The notes below the pieces were generated by a model. It saw nothing but the letters and a program-made list of their open reading frames with translations. It was not told where the DNA came from and did not search any database. Of a stretch of DNA of 64,000 bases, positions 1 through 9,748 are shown one piece after another. Origin of the DNA: Oceanospirillaceae bacterium ASP10-02a. GTDB taxonomy: Bacteria; Pseudomonadota; Gammaproteobacteria; Pseudomonadales; Balneatricaceae. The stretch's first letter is position 1. Each line of letters starts with the position of its first letter. Location: the NCBI GenBank assembly GCA_905182035.1, contig CAJIZL010000002.1, positions 62,001 to 126,000 on the forward strand. Direction: 5' to 3'. Both the position numbers and the translations under genes were made by a program.

Positions 1-772
1 TGTTACAGCCGTGCTTAGTACGACAAAATACTAATACCCGTGCCCACTTCTTACTGATAATAAGCTCCTGTAGTAGTGCAGCCTTTTGCTTTTTATCTAC
101 GGGATACAGCCACTGTTTGACAGTGGGGGCTGCACTGTTAGCAGGACTGACATTGATCTCTACAGGGTTGTTCATGAGGCCTTTAGCAAGGTCTCTTATT
201 TGATCTGCAAAAGTAGCTGAGAACATGAGGTTTTGGCGGTCTTTCGGCAAGAAAGACAAGATGCGTTTTAAATCATTGATAAAACCCATGTCCAACATAC
301 GGTCGGCTTCATCCAAAATAAGTACTTCGAGTTGATTGAATTTCACAGCCTTTTGTTGAAATAAATCCAATAGGCGGCCAGGAGTAGCAACTAAAACATC
401 TGCACCGCGACGTAAACGCATCATCTGTGGGTTAATTTTAACGCCACCAAATACCACCGCTGAGGTTAACGGCAAGTCTACGCCGTAGGTGGCTACGCTT
501 TCTGCTACTTGAGCAGCTAGTTCCCGAGTAGGAGTAAGCACGAGGGCTCGTACTTGGTTGGCCTGTGCTCGCTGCCCTTTTGCTAGCCGTTGTAACAGCG
601 GCAAGGTAAAGGCTGCGGTCTTGCCTGTCCCCGTTTGGGCCGCTGCCATGACATCGTCACCCGCCAAAATGGCTGGAATAGCTTTCTCTTGGATTGGGCT
701 TGGAACGGTATAACCTTTGCTCTCTATAGCGGTTAATAGGCGTGGCTCAAGACCAAGTTCGGCAAATGACAT
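1..772 (-). CDS. rhlE: DEAD-box ATP-dependent RNA helicase, RhlE type (partial)
   Basis: Only the N-terminal 257 codons are in the window; the gene runs off the left edge. It starts at an ATG (772-770) giving [13 protein letters not shown]. In order it carries a Q-motif (GYTVPSPIQ), Walker A (AQTGTGKT), [20 protein letters not shown] ([12 protein letters not shown]) and SAT (MFSATF), then enters the second RecA-like domain. Family members unwind short RNA duplexes in ribosome assembly and RNA decay. RhlE is the closest fit because of the short N-terminus, but SrmB or RhlB relatives cannot be excluded without the C-terminal tail. It is divergent from ydiJ, with 156 bp between them. Confidence 0.85.
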   Translation of the reverse strand, partial: MSFAELGLEPRLLTAIESKGYTVPSPIQEKAIPAILAGDDVMAAAQTGTGKTAAFTLPLLQRLAKGQRAQANQVRALVLTPTRELAAQVAESVATYGVDLPLTSAVVFGGVKINPQMMRLRRGADVLVATPGRLLDLFQQKAVKFNQLEVLILDEADRMLDMGFINDLKRILSFLPKDRQNLMFSATFADQIRDLAKGLMNNPVEINVSPANSAAPTVKQWLYPVDKKQKAALLQELIISKKWARVLVFCRTKHGCN

Positions 773-928
773 GGAGTATCTCTGTAATAGGCGTGTTAGG
801 GCGCTGGAGCATACAGGATATGGGTTAAAAACGCCATTTAAAGACTGTCTTATGGCCTTCTTGTACAATTGGATAATGGGCAAGCTAAGCTGGTTGCGTT
901 ACACTTGAAGCACCGTAGTTAACCTAAT

Positions 929-3901
929 ATGAAGCCCCTAAAAATGCCAAGTGAACAGTTTCTGATTGAGCCTGCAGAACAATTTGTACACTTTCTTAAC
1001 GCCCTAGACCAAATTGGGTTTTCAGGGGAAATTTCCCCTCATCAAGCTGATCGATTGATTGCATCTACAGACAATAGTGTGTATCAGTTATTACCACAGG
1101 GTGTGCTTTACCCGAAACACGAAGAAGACCTAAAAACTATCTTTACCCTTGCTGCCCAAACAAAATTTAACGATATTTATTTTGCTCCCCGTGGTGGTGG
1201 CACGGGAACCAACGGTCAATCCTTAACCGATGGCTTAGTTATAGACTGTTCTCGACATTTGACCAATATACTTGAGATTGATGTGGATGAAGGTTGGGTG
1301 AAAGTGCAGGCGGGCGTCATTCGTGACCAGTTAAATGATTACTTGCGTCCGTTTGGCGTATTTTTCGCTCCCACACTGTCTACTAGTAACAGGGCCACCC
1401 TTGGGGGTATGGCTAATACTGACGCGTGTGGCCAAGGTTCTCGTATTTATGGCCGTACCAGCAACCATGTTCTAGGGTTAAATATTGTATTAGCGCATGG
1501 CCAGCAGATCACCACTGAAGCTATCACTAGTAATGCCTTAGCCTTAAAAATTGAAGCGGGTAGTGAGGTTGCCAAACTGTATCAACAGGTGAGTAATTTG
1601 GTGAGGCAAAAGCAGGCCGCTATTAATGCACGTTTTCCTAAACTTAATCGTTTTATGACAGGCTATAATTTGGCCCATATAGACAGCGAAAATGGCTTTG
1701 ATTTAAGTAAACTAATTTGTGGTTCTGAAGGTACCTTGGCCTTAGTTTCAGAACTAACCCTTAAACTAACACCAATTCCTCGAGCAAAAGAATTATTGGT
1801 GCTGCGTTATCATTCCTTTGACGCTGCATTACGTGATGCCAATCTTTTGGTGCAACATAATCCTGACGCTATAGAAACCATTGACGACACCATTTTAAAG
1901 CTAGCCAAAGAAGATGTTATTTGGCCCCAAGTTGCTAGCTATTTAGACCAAGGGAATGCAGATAAATTAGCAGCTATCAACTTAGTTGAATTTGGTGCAA
2001 TGGATGGCCTTGAGCTTGCTGTTAAAGTAGATGCAATCTGTTGTGTGTTAGAGGCTAACCATGCCAGTTATGAAAGGATTTCTTGTCCGCAAGATATGGC
2101 AAACCTTTGGGAATTGCGTAAAAAAGGTGTTGGATTGTTAGGCAATCTTGCAGGTTCAAGACGCCCTATCGCTTTTGTGGAAGACACTGCAGTGCCCCCA
2201 GAACACTTAGCAGATTATATTGTTGAATTTAGACATTTACTCGATGGCATGGGAGTGTCCTATGGCATGTATGGTCATGTGGATGCAGGCTGCCTGCATG
2301 TAAGACCTGCGCTCAATATGCGTGATCCTGAAGATGCATTAAAACTTAGAGTAATTTCCGATGCTGTGCAAGCTTTAGTACAAAAATACCAAGGGGTCAT
2401 GTGGGGCGAACACGGTAAAGGTTTTCGGAGTGAATACACCGAAGAAACCATCGGTGCAGAGCTTTATCACGACATGAGACGCATAAAAACTTGGTTCGAC
2501 CCTCACAATCAACTTAATCCTGGAAAAATATGCAGCCCCTTAGGACCCCGCAACCAGCTGGTTAAGGTGGATGACCCTAGGACCCGTGGCAGCCAAGATC
2601 GTCAAATTGGTGAGCTGATCGTTGAACAGTGGCAACCTGTTGTTGCTTGTAATGGTAATGGTGCTTGTTTTAATTATCAGCCAGAATCAGCTATGTGCCC
2701 CTCTTATAAAGCTACTAAGGATCGTGTTCAGTCGCCTAAGGGTCGAGCAAGCTTATTACGTGAATGGTTGCGTCAAGAGTCTCAAGGCGGTGCTGATCCT
2801 GAGCTAGAACATCAGCTATACCAATCCATGCAAAGCTGCTTAGCCTGTAAAGCCTGCACCACTGCTTGTCCCATTAAAGTAGATATACCTACGTATCGCA
2901 GTCGCTTCTTGCAGCATTACTATAATCGTCACAGAAGGCCGTTAGGAGACTACGCTGTTGGTCTGGTAGAACACTTTGGGCTTTATGCGAGTAAAGTGGC
3001 ATGGGTAAGTAACGCATTAATTCAACTACGGCCTAGCCAGTGGTTGATTCAAAGGTTATTTGGCATGGTCAACATGCCCCAAGTCCATGCTTATGGCATA
3101 GAGCGACTGGCTAGTATTGATGGCGTGGAAATGTGGCATAAAGAGAGATTTGAAGGCTTGTCTGAGCAACATAAGCAGCGTTATCCCGTCATAGTGCAGG
3201 ACGTGTTTACGAGTTGCTACGATTTACCACAAATGAAACAGATTTTATCTTGTCTGGTAAATATGGGCTTTAAACCTCTAGTTATGCCGATGATGCCATC
3301 TGGTAAACCACTTTATGTTAAAGGCTTCCTGCGTGCATTCGATCGTCAAGCGGGTAAGGTTGTAAAACAGTTGAAAGCTGCAAGGGAGCAAGGGTTTGAG
3401 TTAGTTGCAGTCGATCCCAGTGTAGGCCTAACTTACCGTGATGAATATTGCCAGAGGTTAGGTGCTAAAGAAGTTCCAGAGGTTGCATTACTGCAGGAGT
3501 GGTTAACCAGTCACTTGCATGAGGTGAAGTTGCCTAAGTCACTAAACAAACCCAAACAAGTGGTGTCTCTGCTGGGGCACTGCTCAGAGAATGCGTTAGT
3601 AACTAGGAGCTTAGAAAGTTGGCGCAATATTTTTGCCAAATTCGCTGTAGACCTTCATACTCCTGCAGTAGGCTGTTGTGGCATGGCGGGTACCTTTGGC
3701 CATGAGGCAAAACATCGTGCCCTATCCACCAGACTCTATCAAATGAGCTGGCAACAGGCCGCACAAGCGTCTATAAATAACACGGATACAGTATTGGCTA
3801 CAGGCTATTCATGTCGCAGTCAAATACGTCAACAGACGGGGGCAACCCCTCAGCATCCACTTACTTACCTTAATTGCCTGTTTGATGAAGTTGAGGATTG
3901 A
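929..3901 (+). CDS. ydiJ: YdiJ-type FAD/4Fe-4S D-2-hydroxyacid (D-2-hydroxyglutarate) dehydrogenase
   Basis: 990 residues, close to E. coli YdiJ (about 1,018), for which D-2-hydroxyglutarate dehydrogenase activity is known. Residues about 45-190 form the PCMH-type FAD-binding domain (PRGGGTGTNGQSL), about 190-540 the FAD-oxidase C-terminal domain, and about 600-700 a ferredoxin-like Fe-S domain with CLACKACTTACP. The C-terminal part is a cysteine-rich domain with VGCCGMAGTFGHE, as in heterodisulfide and glycolate oxidase subunits. It probably passes electrons from a D-2-hydroxyacid to a membrane or soluble acceptor. The start has no clear ribosome site; an in-frame ATG five codons later is an alternative. 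The 3' end overlaps convergent ydbH by 32 bp. Confidence 0.88.
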   Translation: MKPLKMPSEQFLIEPAEQFVHFLNALDQIGFSGEISPHQADRLIASTDNSVYQLLPQGVLYPKHEEDLKTIFTLAAQTKFNDIYFAPRGGGTGTNGQSLTDGLVIDCSRHLTNILEIDVDEGWVKVQAGVIRDQLNDYLRPFGVFFAPTLSTSNRATLGGMANTDACGQGSRIYGRTSNHVLGLNIVLAHGQQITTEAITSNALALKIEAGSEVAKLYQQVSNLVRQKQAAINARFPKLNRFMTGYNLAHIDSENGFDLSKLICGSEGTLALVSELTLKLTPIPRAKELLVLRYHSFDAALRDANLLVQHNPDAIETIDDTILKLAKEDVIWPQVASYLDQGNADKLAAINLVEFGAMDGLELAVKVDAICCVLEANHASYERISCPQDMANLWELRKKGVGLLGNLAGSRRPIAFVEDTAVPPEHLADYIVEFRHLLDGMGVSYGMYGHVDAGCLHVRPALNMRDPEDALKLRVISDAVQALVQKYQGVMWGEHGKGFRSEYTEETIGAELYHDMRRIKTWFDPHNQLNPGKICSPLGPRNQLVKVDDPRTRGSQDRQIGELIVEQWQPVVACNGNGACFNYQPESAMCPSYKATKDRVQSPKGRASLLREWLRQESQGGADPELEHQLYQSMQSCLACKACTTACPIKVDIPTYRSRFLQHYYNRHRRPLGDYAVGLVEHFGLYASKVAWVSNALIQLRPSQWLIQRLFGMVNMPQVHAYGIERLASIDGVEMWHKERFEGLSEQHKQRYPVIVQDVFTSCYDLPQMKQILSCLVNMGFKPLVMPMMPSGKPLYVKGFLRAFDRQAGKVVKQLKAAREQGFELVAVDPSVGLTYRDEYCQRLGAKEVPEVALLQEWLTSHLHEVKLPKSLNKPKQVVSLLGHCSENALVTRSLESWRNIFAKFAVDLHTPAVGCCGMAGTFGHEAKHRALSTRLYQMSWQQAAQASINNTDTVLATGYSCRSQIRQQTGATPQHPLTYLNCLFDEVED

Positions 3902-6605
3902 TAGTTAGGTTTAGATTAACTTTTTTACCTTGTTTAAAATTCTCATTCGAGCCAACAATACGGGTTAATAATTGCAATTTTTCATCTGCATTGTTAGTTA
4001 CCTTTGCTGAGAGTTTCTGGAATTGGAATTCACTAAGAATTTCTTGTAAGTAGGCGGTTTCATCTGATGGGTTTGTATCATCATTTCCTGAATATTGAAT
4101 AGTGCCCAATTTGCTACTTGACAGGTTTGCATCAGCTAAACTCCATGTTTGGCTGCCATTAGATGTTAAATCTAAAGTTAAATTTACTACACCGGAAACT
4201 TCTCCTGTCACATTGAGTGCAGGAGCGTTAGCTAGTTTTATCAGGCGGTTGAGTTGGATGTCCTGTAAGGTCATTGGCAAGATATTCAAACGTGCCGACC
4301 GTATGGCAGCACTTTGTCCTACGATGCGACCGCCTAGCCAATTGGCCTCAATTTTATCTATTTGATACTGAATATCTGACCAACCTTTAGTGCTGAGTGC
4401 TAACTGCGGCTTGAGCAGTTTTTCGCTTGCATTGGCTGCCCAGCTTAGCTGCTCTGCTTCAAGTTGGTGCTTGCCTGTTAGCTGTACAGTTATTTTTTCC
4501 TTAGCGTCACTATCTTGGTTATTGTTTTGATTAACGTTGGCGCGGATGAGGCTATAGTCTAGCTGACTATTTCCTGATAGGCCGGTGACACTTAGGTTGG
4601 CACTGTTGGCATCAACATTAGAATAATTGAATTTTTGTAAACCAACTATTTGACGGGTATTCCAACGCCAATCAGCTTCGTAATCTACTAACCCATGGCT
4701 GATATTAGCTAACAGTGGAGCTGGCAGTTCAAGGGCGTTTTCAAGTTGATTTAGTTGAGGCATTAAAGGTGGTAAATCTACGTTTTTTACTTGCACCAAT
4801 AATTGGTGATCTGCATTATCCGCATGCCAAATATATTGCCCATTTAAGGCGCTGATATAAGGCGGCAACTGTGATGTAAAGTTGATGTTAAGTTGGCCAT
4901 CAAGCCAGTTTAATTGACCTGTCGCCAGTGCTTGGAAGGCTGGCCAATGCGGCAGGTTTACGGACGTAGGAAGAAGTTCAAAAGATCCTTCAAGTGGTCG
5001 ATTAGATAATAAAGTGGAGCCTTCTCCAAGGGTTACTGCAAGACCTTGACTAGGAATCGATTCTGGCCTTAAATTAACGGACGAATCTGACCAGGTCCAA
5101 TAATCTTGGTCTGGAAGGTAAGCGAGGTGGATAGTTTGGTCATTAGTTAGGTTAAGTTTGTCACTTGCAAACAACTGAACGGCGCCTGCCTCCCTGCGAC
5201 TTACCACTTGTGTGGCAGATATTTTGCTATTGGGCTGAACTTTAAATTGCCATTGCTTAGGGTTAAAATCAAACTCTACGTTACTCAAAAACTGTAGTTG
5301 ACGCATATCTATGGGGAGCTGTGTCATCCATGGGTTAGCATCGGTTTGAGCGAGATAATAGCCACTTAAATTAGCACTCCCTTGCCAATGGTTAAGGGCA
5401 TGCACCTGAAGTTGTGATAACTGTCCAAATACTTGATACACAGAGTGAGTATTTTCTAAGGTAGCATTAATATCACCATGTAAAAGCAGGCCTGCACTTG
5501 AACCCAATAAGTTCGGTTGTTTCAGGCTTTCTATCGTCACAGGGCTGCCCGCACTGAAGGTTAATTGTGCTTGCTGGAGGAGCAGTGATTGGTACAAATT
5601 GGGGTCTATTTTTGTATTATCCCAAGCTGGAGAGACTCGTACCATACTGCCTTCATTAAGCCGCCATTCTGGCGCAGTGTTGGGACTTAATGTTTGAGTT
5701 AAGCTAGCATCTAAGTAGAGTTCCTTTACCTTAGGGTTGCTTGCAGCCAATTGTATTTGGCTTTGTAGTTCTCCTTGGGCTTGGTTTAACCAGGTATCAA
5801 AATCTGCATGACCACCATCTTCAGTGCCAGCAGGCAGGGTGATATTCCAGTGGCTGTTAAGCTTGCCTTGGGTAATGGTGGTTTGCGCCAAGTCTAAGGG
5901 CAGCATGTTAGATAAAAATTGCTGGCTATAAGCTAGGTTAACTGCTCCTTGGCCTTGCCAAACGTAAGCTGCAGCTTGGCGCTTGATAGCGGAGGTGATT
6001 TTAGCCACAGGAGCACTATTTTGTGTCGCAAATAATTTAGCTGTTACCTTATCGCCTGTGTCTAAGGTTACATCTAGGTATAGTTGTTGCTGGGTGGGTG
6101 TTAAAATTTTACTTAATATACTCAGGCCGTCACGTTGGTTTTTTAGTTGCCCAGACAATTCAAACTGCTGCCCTTGTAAGGTGAGATCTAGGTTAAATTT
6201 ATCAACTTTGAATTCAGGCCACTCAGATAACCATTGGCTGGGTATTAAAGCTATGTTGGGAACCTGTAGCAGACCTTTTGGGTTAGTTTCTATGGCGCCT
6301 ATGGCACTACCAATATTGAAGTTAGGCCATTCTCGGGCTTTTATTGATTGCCATGTATAGGCTAAAGATACATCGCTGAGGGATGCAGTAAAGGTACCAG
6401 CCGCACTTGTATGGCGCCAACTGAGCTGCTTGATGTGCCAGTTCTGTTGACTTGGGTAACCTACACTTAAATTAATGTCGTGCAAGTCATAAGGTTTGAG
6501 TAACGGACCTGCAAGGCTAGGTACCCACAAAGGAATAGCTGCGTAGCTAAGCGGTAGAAGTACGATAAGAGGTATTAATGCATAACGGAACAAAAGCCTT
6601 AGCAT
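3870..6605 (-). CDS. ydbH: YdbH-like AsmA-family intermembrane lipid transport protein
   Basis: 911 residues, near E. coli YdbH (879). The N-terminus is a single hydrophobic anchor (about residues 5-30) leading to a periplasmic body, and the IPLWVPSLAG segment resembles the LWVPTLAG of E. coli YdbH. The body is beta-rich, low in cysteine and without enzymatic motifs, as expected for bridge-like AsmA/TamB relatives that carry phospholipid between membranes. It is the last gene of the leftward rnf-nth unit, 87 bp after nth. The partners ynbE and ydbL, usually directly downstream, are not here because convergent ydiJ occupies that position. Family assignment is by overall resemblance, so exact function is inferred. 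Confidence 0.72.
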   Translation of the reverse strand: MLRLLFRYALIPLIVLLPLSYAAIPLWVPSLAGPLLKPYDLHDINLSVGYPSQQNWHIKQLSWRHTSAAGTFTASLSDVSLAYTWQSIKAREWPNFNIGSAIGAIETNPKGLLQVPNIALIPSQWLSEWPEFKVDKFNLDLTLQGQQFELSGQLKNQRDGLSILSKILTPTQQQLYLDVTLDTGDKVTAKLFATQNSAPVAKITSAIKRQAAAYVWQGQGAVNLAYSQQFLSNMLPLDLAQTTITQGKLNSHWNITLPAGTEDGGHADFDTWLNQAQGELQSQIQLAASNPKVKELYLDASLTQTLSPNTAPEWRLNEGSMVRVSPAWDNTKIDPNLYQSLLLQQAQLTFSAGSPVTIESLKQPNLLGSSAGLLLHGDINATLENTHSVYQVFGQLSQLQVHALNHWQGSANLSGYYLAQTDANPWMTQLPIDMRQLQFLSNVEFDFNPKQWQFKVQPNSKISATQVVSRREAGAVQLFASDKLNLTNDQTIHLAYLPDQDYWTWSDSSVNLRPESIPSQGLAVTLGEGSTLLSNRPLEGSFELLPTSVNLPHWPAFQALATGQLNWLDGQLNINFTSQLPPYISALNGQYIWHADNADHQLLVQVKNVDLPPLMPQLNQLENALELPAPLLANISHGLVDYEADWRWNTRQIVGLQKFNYSNVDANSANLSVTGLSGNSQLDYSLIRANVNQNNNQDSDAKEKITVQLTGKHQLEAEQLSWAANASEKLLKPQLALSTKGWSDIQYQIDKIEANWLGGRIVGQSAAIRSARLNILPMTLQDIQLNRLIKLANAPALNVTGEVSGVVNLTLDLTSNGSQTWSLADANLSSSKLGTIQYSGNDDTNPSDETAYLQEILSEFQFQKLSAKVTNNADEKLQLLTRIVGSNENFKQGKKVNLNLTINPQLHQTGN

Positions 6606-6692
6606 AGGGCGTGGTCTTTGAATGGGTTTATTATAATTTGACGATAAGTATGGTCCAGTTTTGCATAAATGCCAAGTCGTCGTGATGAAAAC

Positions 6693-7328
6693 CTAATCTG
6701 AGGTTTTTTGTTTAAATTCACAAAGATCTTCAATAGTGCAGGCACCACAGCGTGGTTTTCTGGCAATACAAACGTAACGTCCGTGGAGTATCATCCAATG
6801 GTGAGCATCTAACAAGTATTTCTCAGGTACTAACTTCAGTAGTTTTTTTTCGACTTCCACCACGTCCTTGCCTGGAGCTACACGGGTACGATTAGACCAC
6901 CGGAAAATGTGTGTATCTACGGCCATGGCAATTTGCCTAAAGGCAGTGTTAAGTACTACATTGGCAGTTTTTCTGCCGACTCCGGGCAAGGCTTGTAGGG
7001 CGTCTCTGGTGTCTGGGACCAGGCCATTATGTTGCGTGACCAGCAATTTGGCAGCTTGGATTACATGATTAGCTTTACTGTTGTAAAGGCCAATGGTTTT
7101 AATATGTTGTTTTAATCCTTCTAAACCAAGGTCGAGCATGGCTTGAGGGGTATTAGCCACTTTAAACAAATGGTCGGTAGCTTTATTGACGCTCACATCT
7201 GTGGCTTGGGCAGAAAGAGCCACAGCCACCAAAAGCTCATAATGGTTACTAAAACTTAGTTCAGTCTTGGGATGAGGGTTGTCTGCCTTGAGTCTGGCAA
7301 AAATTTCTTCACGTTTAGCTTTATTCAT
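6693..7328 (-). CDS. nth: endonuclease III (DNA glycosylase/AP lyase)
   Basis: 211 residues, the same size as E. coli Nth, and key residues fall at the same numbers: helix-hairpin-helix LPGVGRKTA with catalytic Lys120, catalytic Asp138 in VDTHIFRWSNR, and the 4Fe-4S ligands Cys187, Cys194, Cys197 and Cys203. The enzyme removes oxidised pyrimidines from DNA and nicks the abasic site during base-excision repair. It lies 24 bp after rnfE in the common gammaproteobacterial rnf-nth arrangement, so it is probably co-transcribed with the Rnf genes. Confidence 0.97.
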   Translation of the reverse strand: MNKAKREEIFARLKADNPHPKTELSFSNHYELLVAVALSAQATDVSVNKATDHLFKVANTPQAMLDLGLEGLKQHIKTIGLYNSKANHVIQAAKLLVTQHNGLVPDTRDALQALPGVGRKTANVVLNTAFRQIAMAVDTHIFRWSNRTRVAPGKDVVEVEKKLLKLVPEKYLLDAHHWMILHGRYVCIARKPRCGACTIEDLCEFKQKTSD

Positions 7329-7352
7329 TGCTGCGTCCGCTTGTTCTATAAT

Positions 7353-8063
7353 TTAAGCTATCGTTCCCGTTACCCGTACACGCTTACTTCCTGCTTCAGC
7401 TAGTGGATGCGCTTTAAGTTGCTGTGTCTTTTGGTAGTAATCAAAGGTATTTTTTGCCGCAATGATTAAGCCCATGCCAACAAATGCACCTGGAGGCAGT
7501 ACTGCAAATAAGAACCCACGATAGTCATGAATAATGACTAAAGTCCAGTTTTGTGCCATTGGGCCGAGCAGCAAATGCATGTCTGCAAACAAGGTTCCCT
7601 GACCGAGTAATTCACGCATAGCACCAAGAAGCACCAGCACTATTGCGAACCCAAGGCCCATACTTAAACCATCCAGCACTGCTAGGTGGGGAGGGTTTTT
7701 GCGAGCATAGGCGTCTGCTCGACCTAAGATGGCACAATTGGTGACAATTAGTGGAATAAAAATGCCTAATATCTGATACAACTCATAGGTTAAGGCTTGC
7801 ATGGTGAGCTCTGCAATGGTCACCAAAGCAGCAATAATCATCACAAACACGGGTAAACGAATGTCGTCCGCCACACGATTACGAATTAATGAGACCAACA
7901 AGTTGGATCCAACTAAAACCAAAAGTGTGGCAAAACCTAAGCCTAGTGCATTCACTACACTGCCGGTAACTGCTAATAAAGGGCAAAGGCCTAATAATTG
8001 TACGAGTGCAGGGTTGTTGTTCCAAAGCCCATCCATCACTAGTTTTGTTTGCTCTGTCGACAT
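7353..8063 (-). CDS. rnfE: Rnf electron transport complex subunit RnfE
   Basis: 236 residues from the ATG at 8063 ([14 protein letters not shown]). The reading frame is open 25 codons further upstream, but that would lie inside rnfG, and an AGAGGA site precedes 8063. It is a polytopic inner-membrane protein of the RnfA/RnfE-NqrD/E family with about six hydrophobic helices and the conserved [15 protein letters not shown] segment. RnfA and RnfE form the symmetrical membrane core that houses a 2Fe-2S centre in the Na+/H+-coupled ferredoxin:NAD+ oxidoreductase. It is the last subunit gene before nth. Confidence 0.93.
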   Translation of the reverse strand: MSTEQTKLVMDGLWNNNPALVQLLGLCPLLAVTGSVVNALGLGFATLLVLVGSNLLVSLIRNRVADDIRLPVFVMIIAALVTIAELTMQALTYELYQILGIFIPLIVTNCAILGRADAYARKNPPHLAVLDGLSMGLGFAIVLVLLGAMRELLGQGTLFADMHLLLGPMAQNWTLVIIHDYRGFLFAVLPPGAFVGMGLIIAAKNTFDYYQKTQQLKAHPLAEAGSKRVRVTGTIA

Positions 8064-8064
8064 G

Positions 8065-8712
8065 TTAATAATCCTCTGCAGTGGTATAAAGCGCACTGTA
8101 TTGGCGTTGATGATACAACAGGCCTTGATGAACAGCATTGACTACAGCTCTAGGGGTAATTGTAGCTCCGGTAAAGCCGTCAAACACTCCACCGTCTTTA
8201 GTTACGGCCCAATCACTTAAAGGTGTATTGGCAAGAGACCTGCCGTTAAAACTGTCTATCCAAGTTGACTTCTTACGTTCTATCTTGTCACCTAAACCAG
8301 GTGTCTCCTTGTGTTCGATGGTGCGTACGCCTTGGATAAAACCATATTGATCTATGCCCACTAGCAGGGCAATGTCACCACTGTAACCATCTTTAGCGAT
8401 TACAGGCAAGATAATGGCTTGGGTGCTACCAGACTTGACAGCAGCGTAACCGACAGCTGGTGGTGAAAGGTTGAGTTGGGCGTAGTCCACTAGTTTTAAA
8501 GGAGCCGATAATAAGCTTTGATCATAAAAGTGAGGTGGCATCACAGCTGACAATGCACGAGCCTTAGCAGCTGCTTTGTTGGCGGCAATACTTTCGCTAC
8601 CAGCAATGTAGGTAAGGCTAATGGCTGCTGCAGCAAGTACCGCGAATAAGCCTAAACTAGTGGCGCCAGCACGAATGGAGGCCATTAAACTAGTGGGGGT
8701 TTTTAAACTCAT
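8065..8712 (-). CDS. rnfG: Rnf electron transport complex subunit RnfG (covalent FMN)
   Basis: 215 residues. One N-terminal transmembrane helix (about 17-37) is followed by a periplasmic FMN-binding domain. The flavinylation motif DGFTGAT (residues 178-184) puts the FMN-accepting threonine at Thr184, and the conserved HKETPGLG segment is at 134-141. ApbE normally attaches the FMN; no apbE lies in this window. The start codon overlaps the rnfD stop by one base (TAATG), and rnfE begins two bases before the rnfG stop, so translation is tightly coupled. Confidence 0.94.
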   Translation of the reverse strand: MSLKTPTSLMASIRAGATSLGLFAVLAAAAISLTYIAGSESIAANKAAAKARALSAVMPPHFYDQSLLSAPLKLVDYAQLNLSPPAVGYAAVKSGSTQAIILPVIAKDGYSGDIALLVGIDQYGFIQGVRTIEHKETPGLGDKIERKKSTWIDSFNGRSLANTPLSDWAVTKDGGVFDGFTGATITPRAVVNAVHQGLLYHQRQYSALYTTAEDY

Positions 8713-9746
8713 TACTCTTCACCTTGTGAGCGAGATTTTTTAGGTTGATGTCCGTAGGCTTTTGGCTGAGTGTAAGTGTCGATCAAAGGGGCAGATAAAT
8801 TCATCAGGAGTATTGCAAAAGCGAAGGCGTCGGGATAACTACCAAAACTGCGAATGATAAATACCAAAATACCAACGCCCACACCGAACACCAGTTTACC
8901 TTTACGACTGGTAGCACCAGACACGGGGTCTGTGACGATAAAGAAAGCTGATAGCATGGTTGCACCAGTCAATAAGTGTTGCGAGGCACTAGGGTAAAGG
9001 TCGGGTTCACCCATATGAAATAGCCCCGCACAAAACCCTAAACCGGCTAGCATAGCCACAGGTGCATGCCAGGTAAAAACTCTCGCAGCTAGCAATATAA
9101 GGCCGCCTAAAAGATAAGCTAGGTTTATCCACATACTTGCTACTAGACCTAAGCCTAATTGAGGATTGCTGCTCGCAACTTCAGTCAATGTGAGGCCGTT
9201 GGTGCGACGCATTAAATCCAGAGGAGTAGCTCTGGTCCAAGAGTCAATACCTCCTGTGACTGATTCTAGCCAAAACCATTGCCATTGCTGGCCAAAGGTC
9301 AATGTGGCTTCTGTGCCGGCCCACTGGGTCATGGATACGGGAAATGCAATTAAGCATAAGGCATAGCCTACCATAGCAGGGTTAAACGGGTTGTTCCCCA
9401 AACCTCCATAAAGGTGTTTAGCAAAAATAATAGAGAATAAAACTGCCACTAAAGTGAGCCACCATGGGCTAAATGGAGGTAGCGCCAACGCTATCAGAAA
9501 GGCCGTCACAAGTGCGCTACCATCGGTCAGGTACGGCATAATAGGCCGTCGTCGCAAACCTAGGACTATGGCTTCAAAGCCAAGGGCAAGGAAACTGGCC
9601 CATAATAAGTTGATTAAAGTGCCATAGCCATAAAAGTAACTTTGTACGGCTAAACCTGGAAGTGTGGCCAGTAATACCCAAACCATTAAGCGCGATGTTT
9701 TATTTAAGCTATGATGATGGGGCGACGATAAATTAACTAAGGCCAT
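8712..9746 (-). CDS. rnfD: Rnf electron transport complex subunit RnfD (covalent FMN)
   Basis: 344 residues with about nine to ten membrane helices, NqrB/RnfD family. GNNPFNPAMVGYA and FFIVTDPVSGATS match the conserved family segments. The likely flavin-bearing threonine is Thr174 in TRATPLD; the glycine commonly seen just before Ala-Thr is replaced by arginine here. RnfD is part of the membrane ion-translocating path and works with RnfG. It sits two bases downstream of rnfC and overlaps rnfG by one base. Confidence 0.93.
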   Translation of the reverse strand: MALVNLSSPHHHSLNKTSRLMVWVLLATLPGLAVQSYFYGYGTLINLLWASFLALGFEAIVLGLRRRPIMPYLTDGSALVTAFLIALALPPFSPWWLTLVAVLFSIIFAKHLYGGLGNNPFNPAMVGYALCLIAFPVSMTQWAGTEATLTFGQQWQWFWLESVTGGIDSWTRATPLDLMRRTNGLTLTEVASSNPQLGLGLVASMWINLAYLLGGLILLAARVFTWHAPVAMLAGLGFCAGLFHMGEPDLYPSASQHLLTGATMLSAFFIVTDPVSGATSRKGKLVFGVGVGILVFIIRSFGSYPDAFAFAILLMNLSAPLIDTYTQPKAYGHQPKKSRSQGEE

Positions 9747-9748
9747 GG

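Noticed and set aside
7353-8138. Longer RnfE start at 8138
   Set aside because: It would add 25 non-homologous residues inside rnfG; the ATG at 8063 has an AGAGGA site and the family N-terminus.
7801-8220. 139-codon frame opposite rnfE and rnfG
   Set aside because: Shadow of two overlapping genes with conserved motifs.
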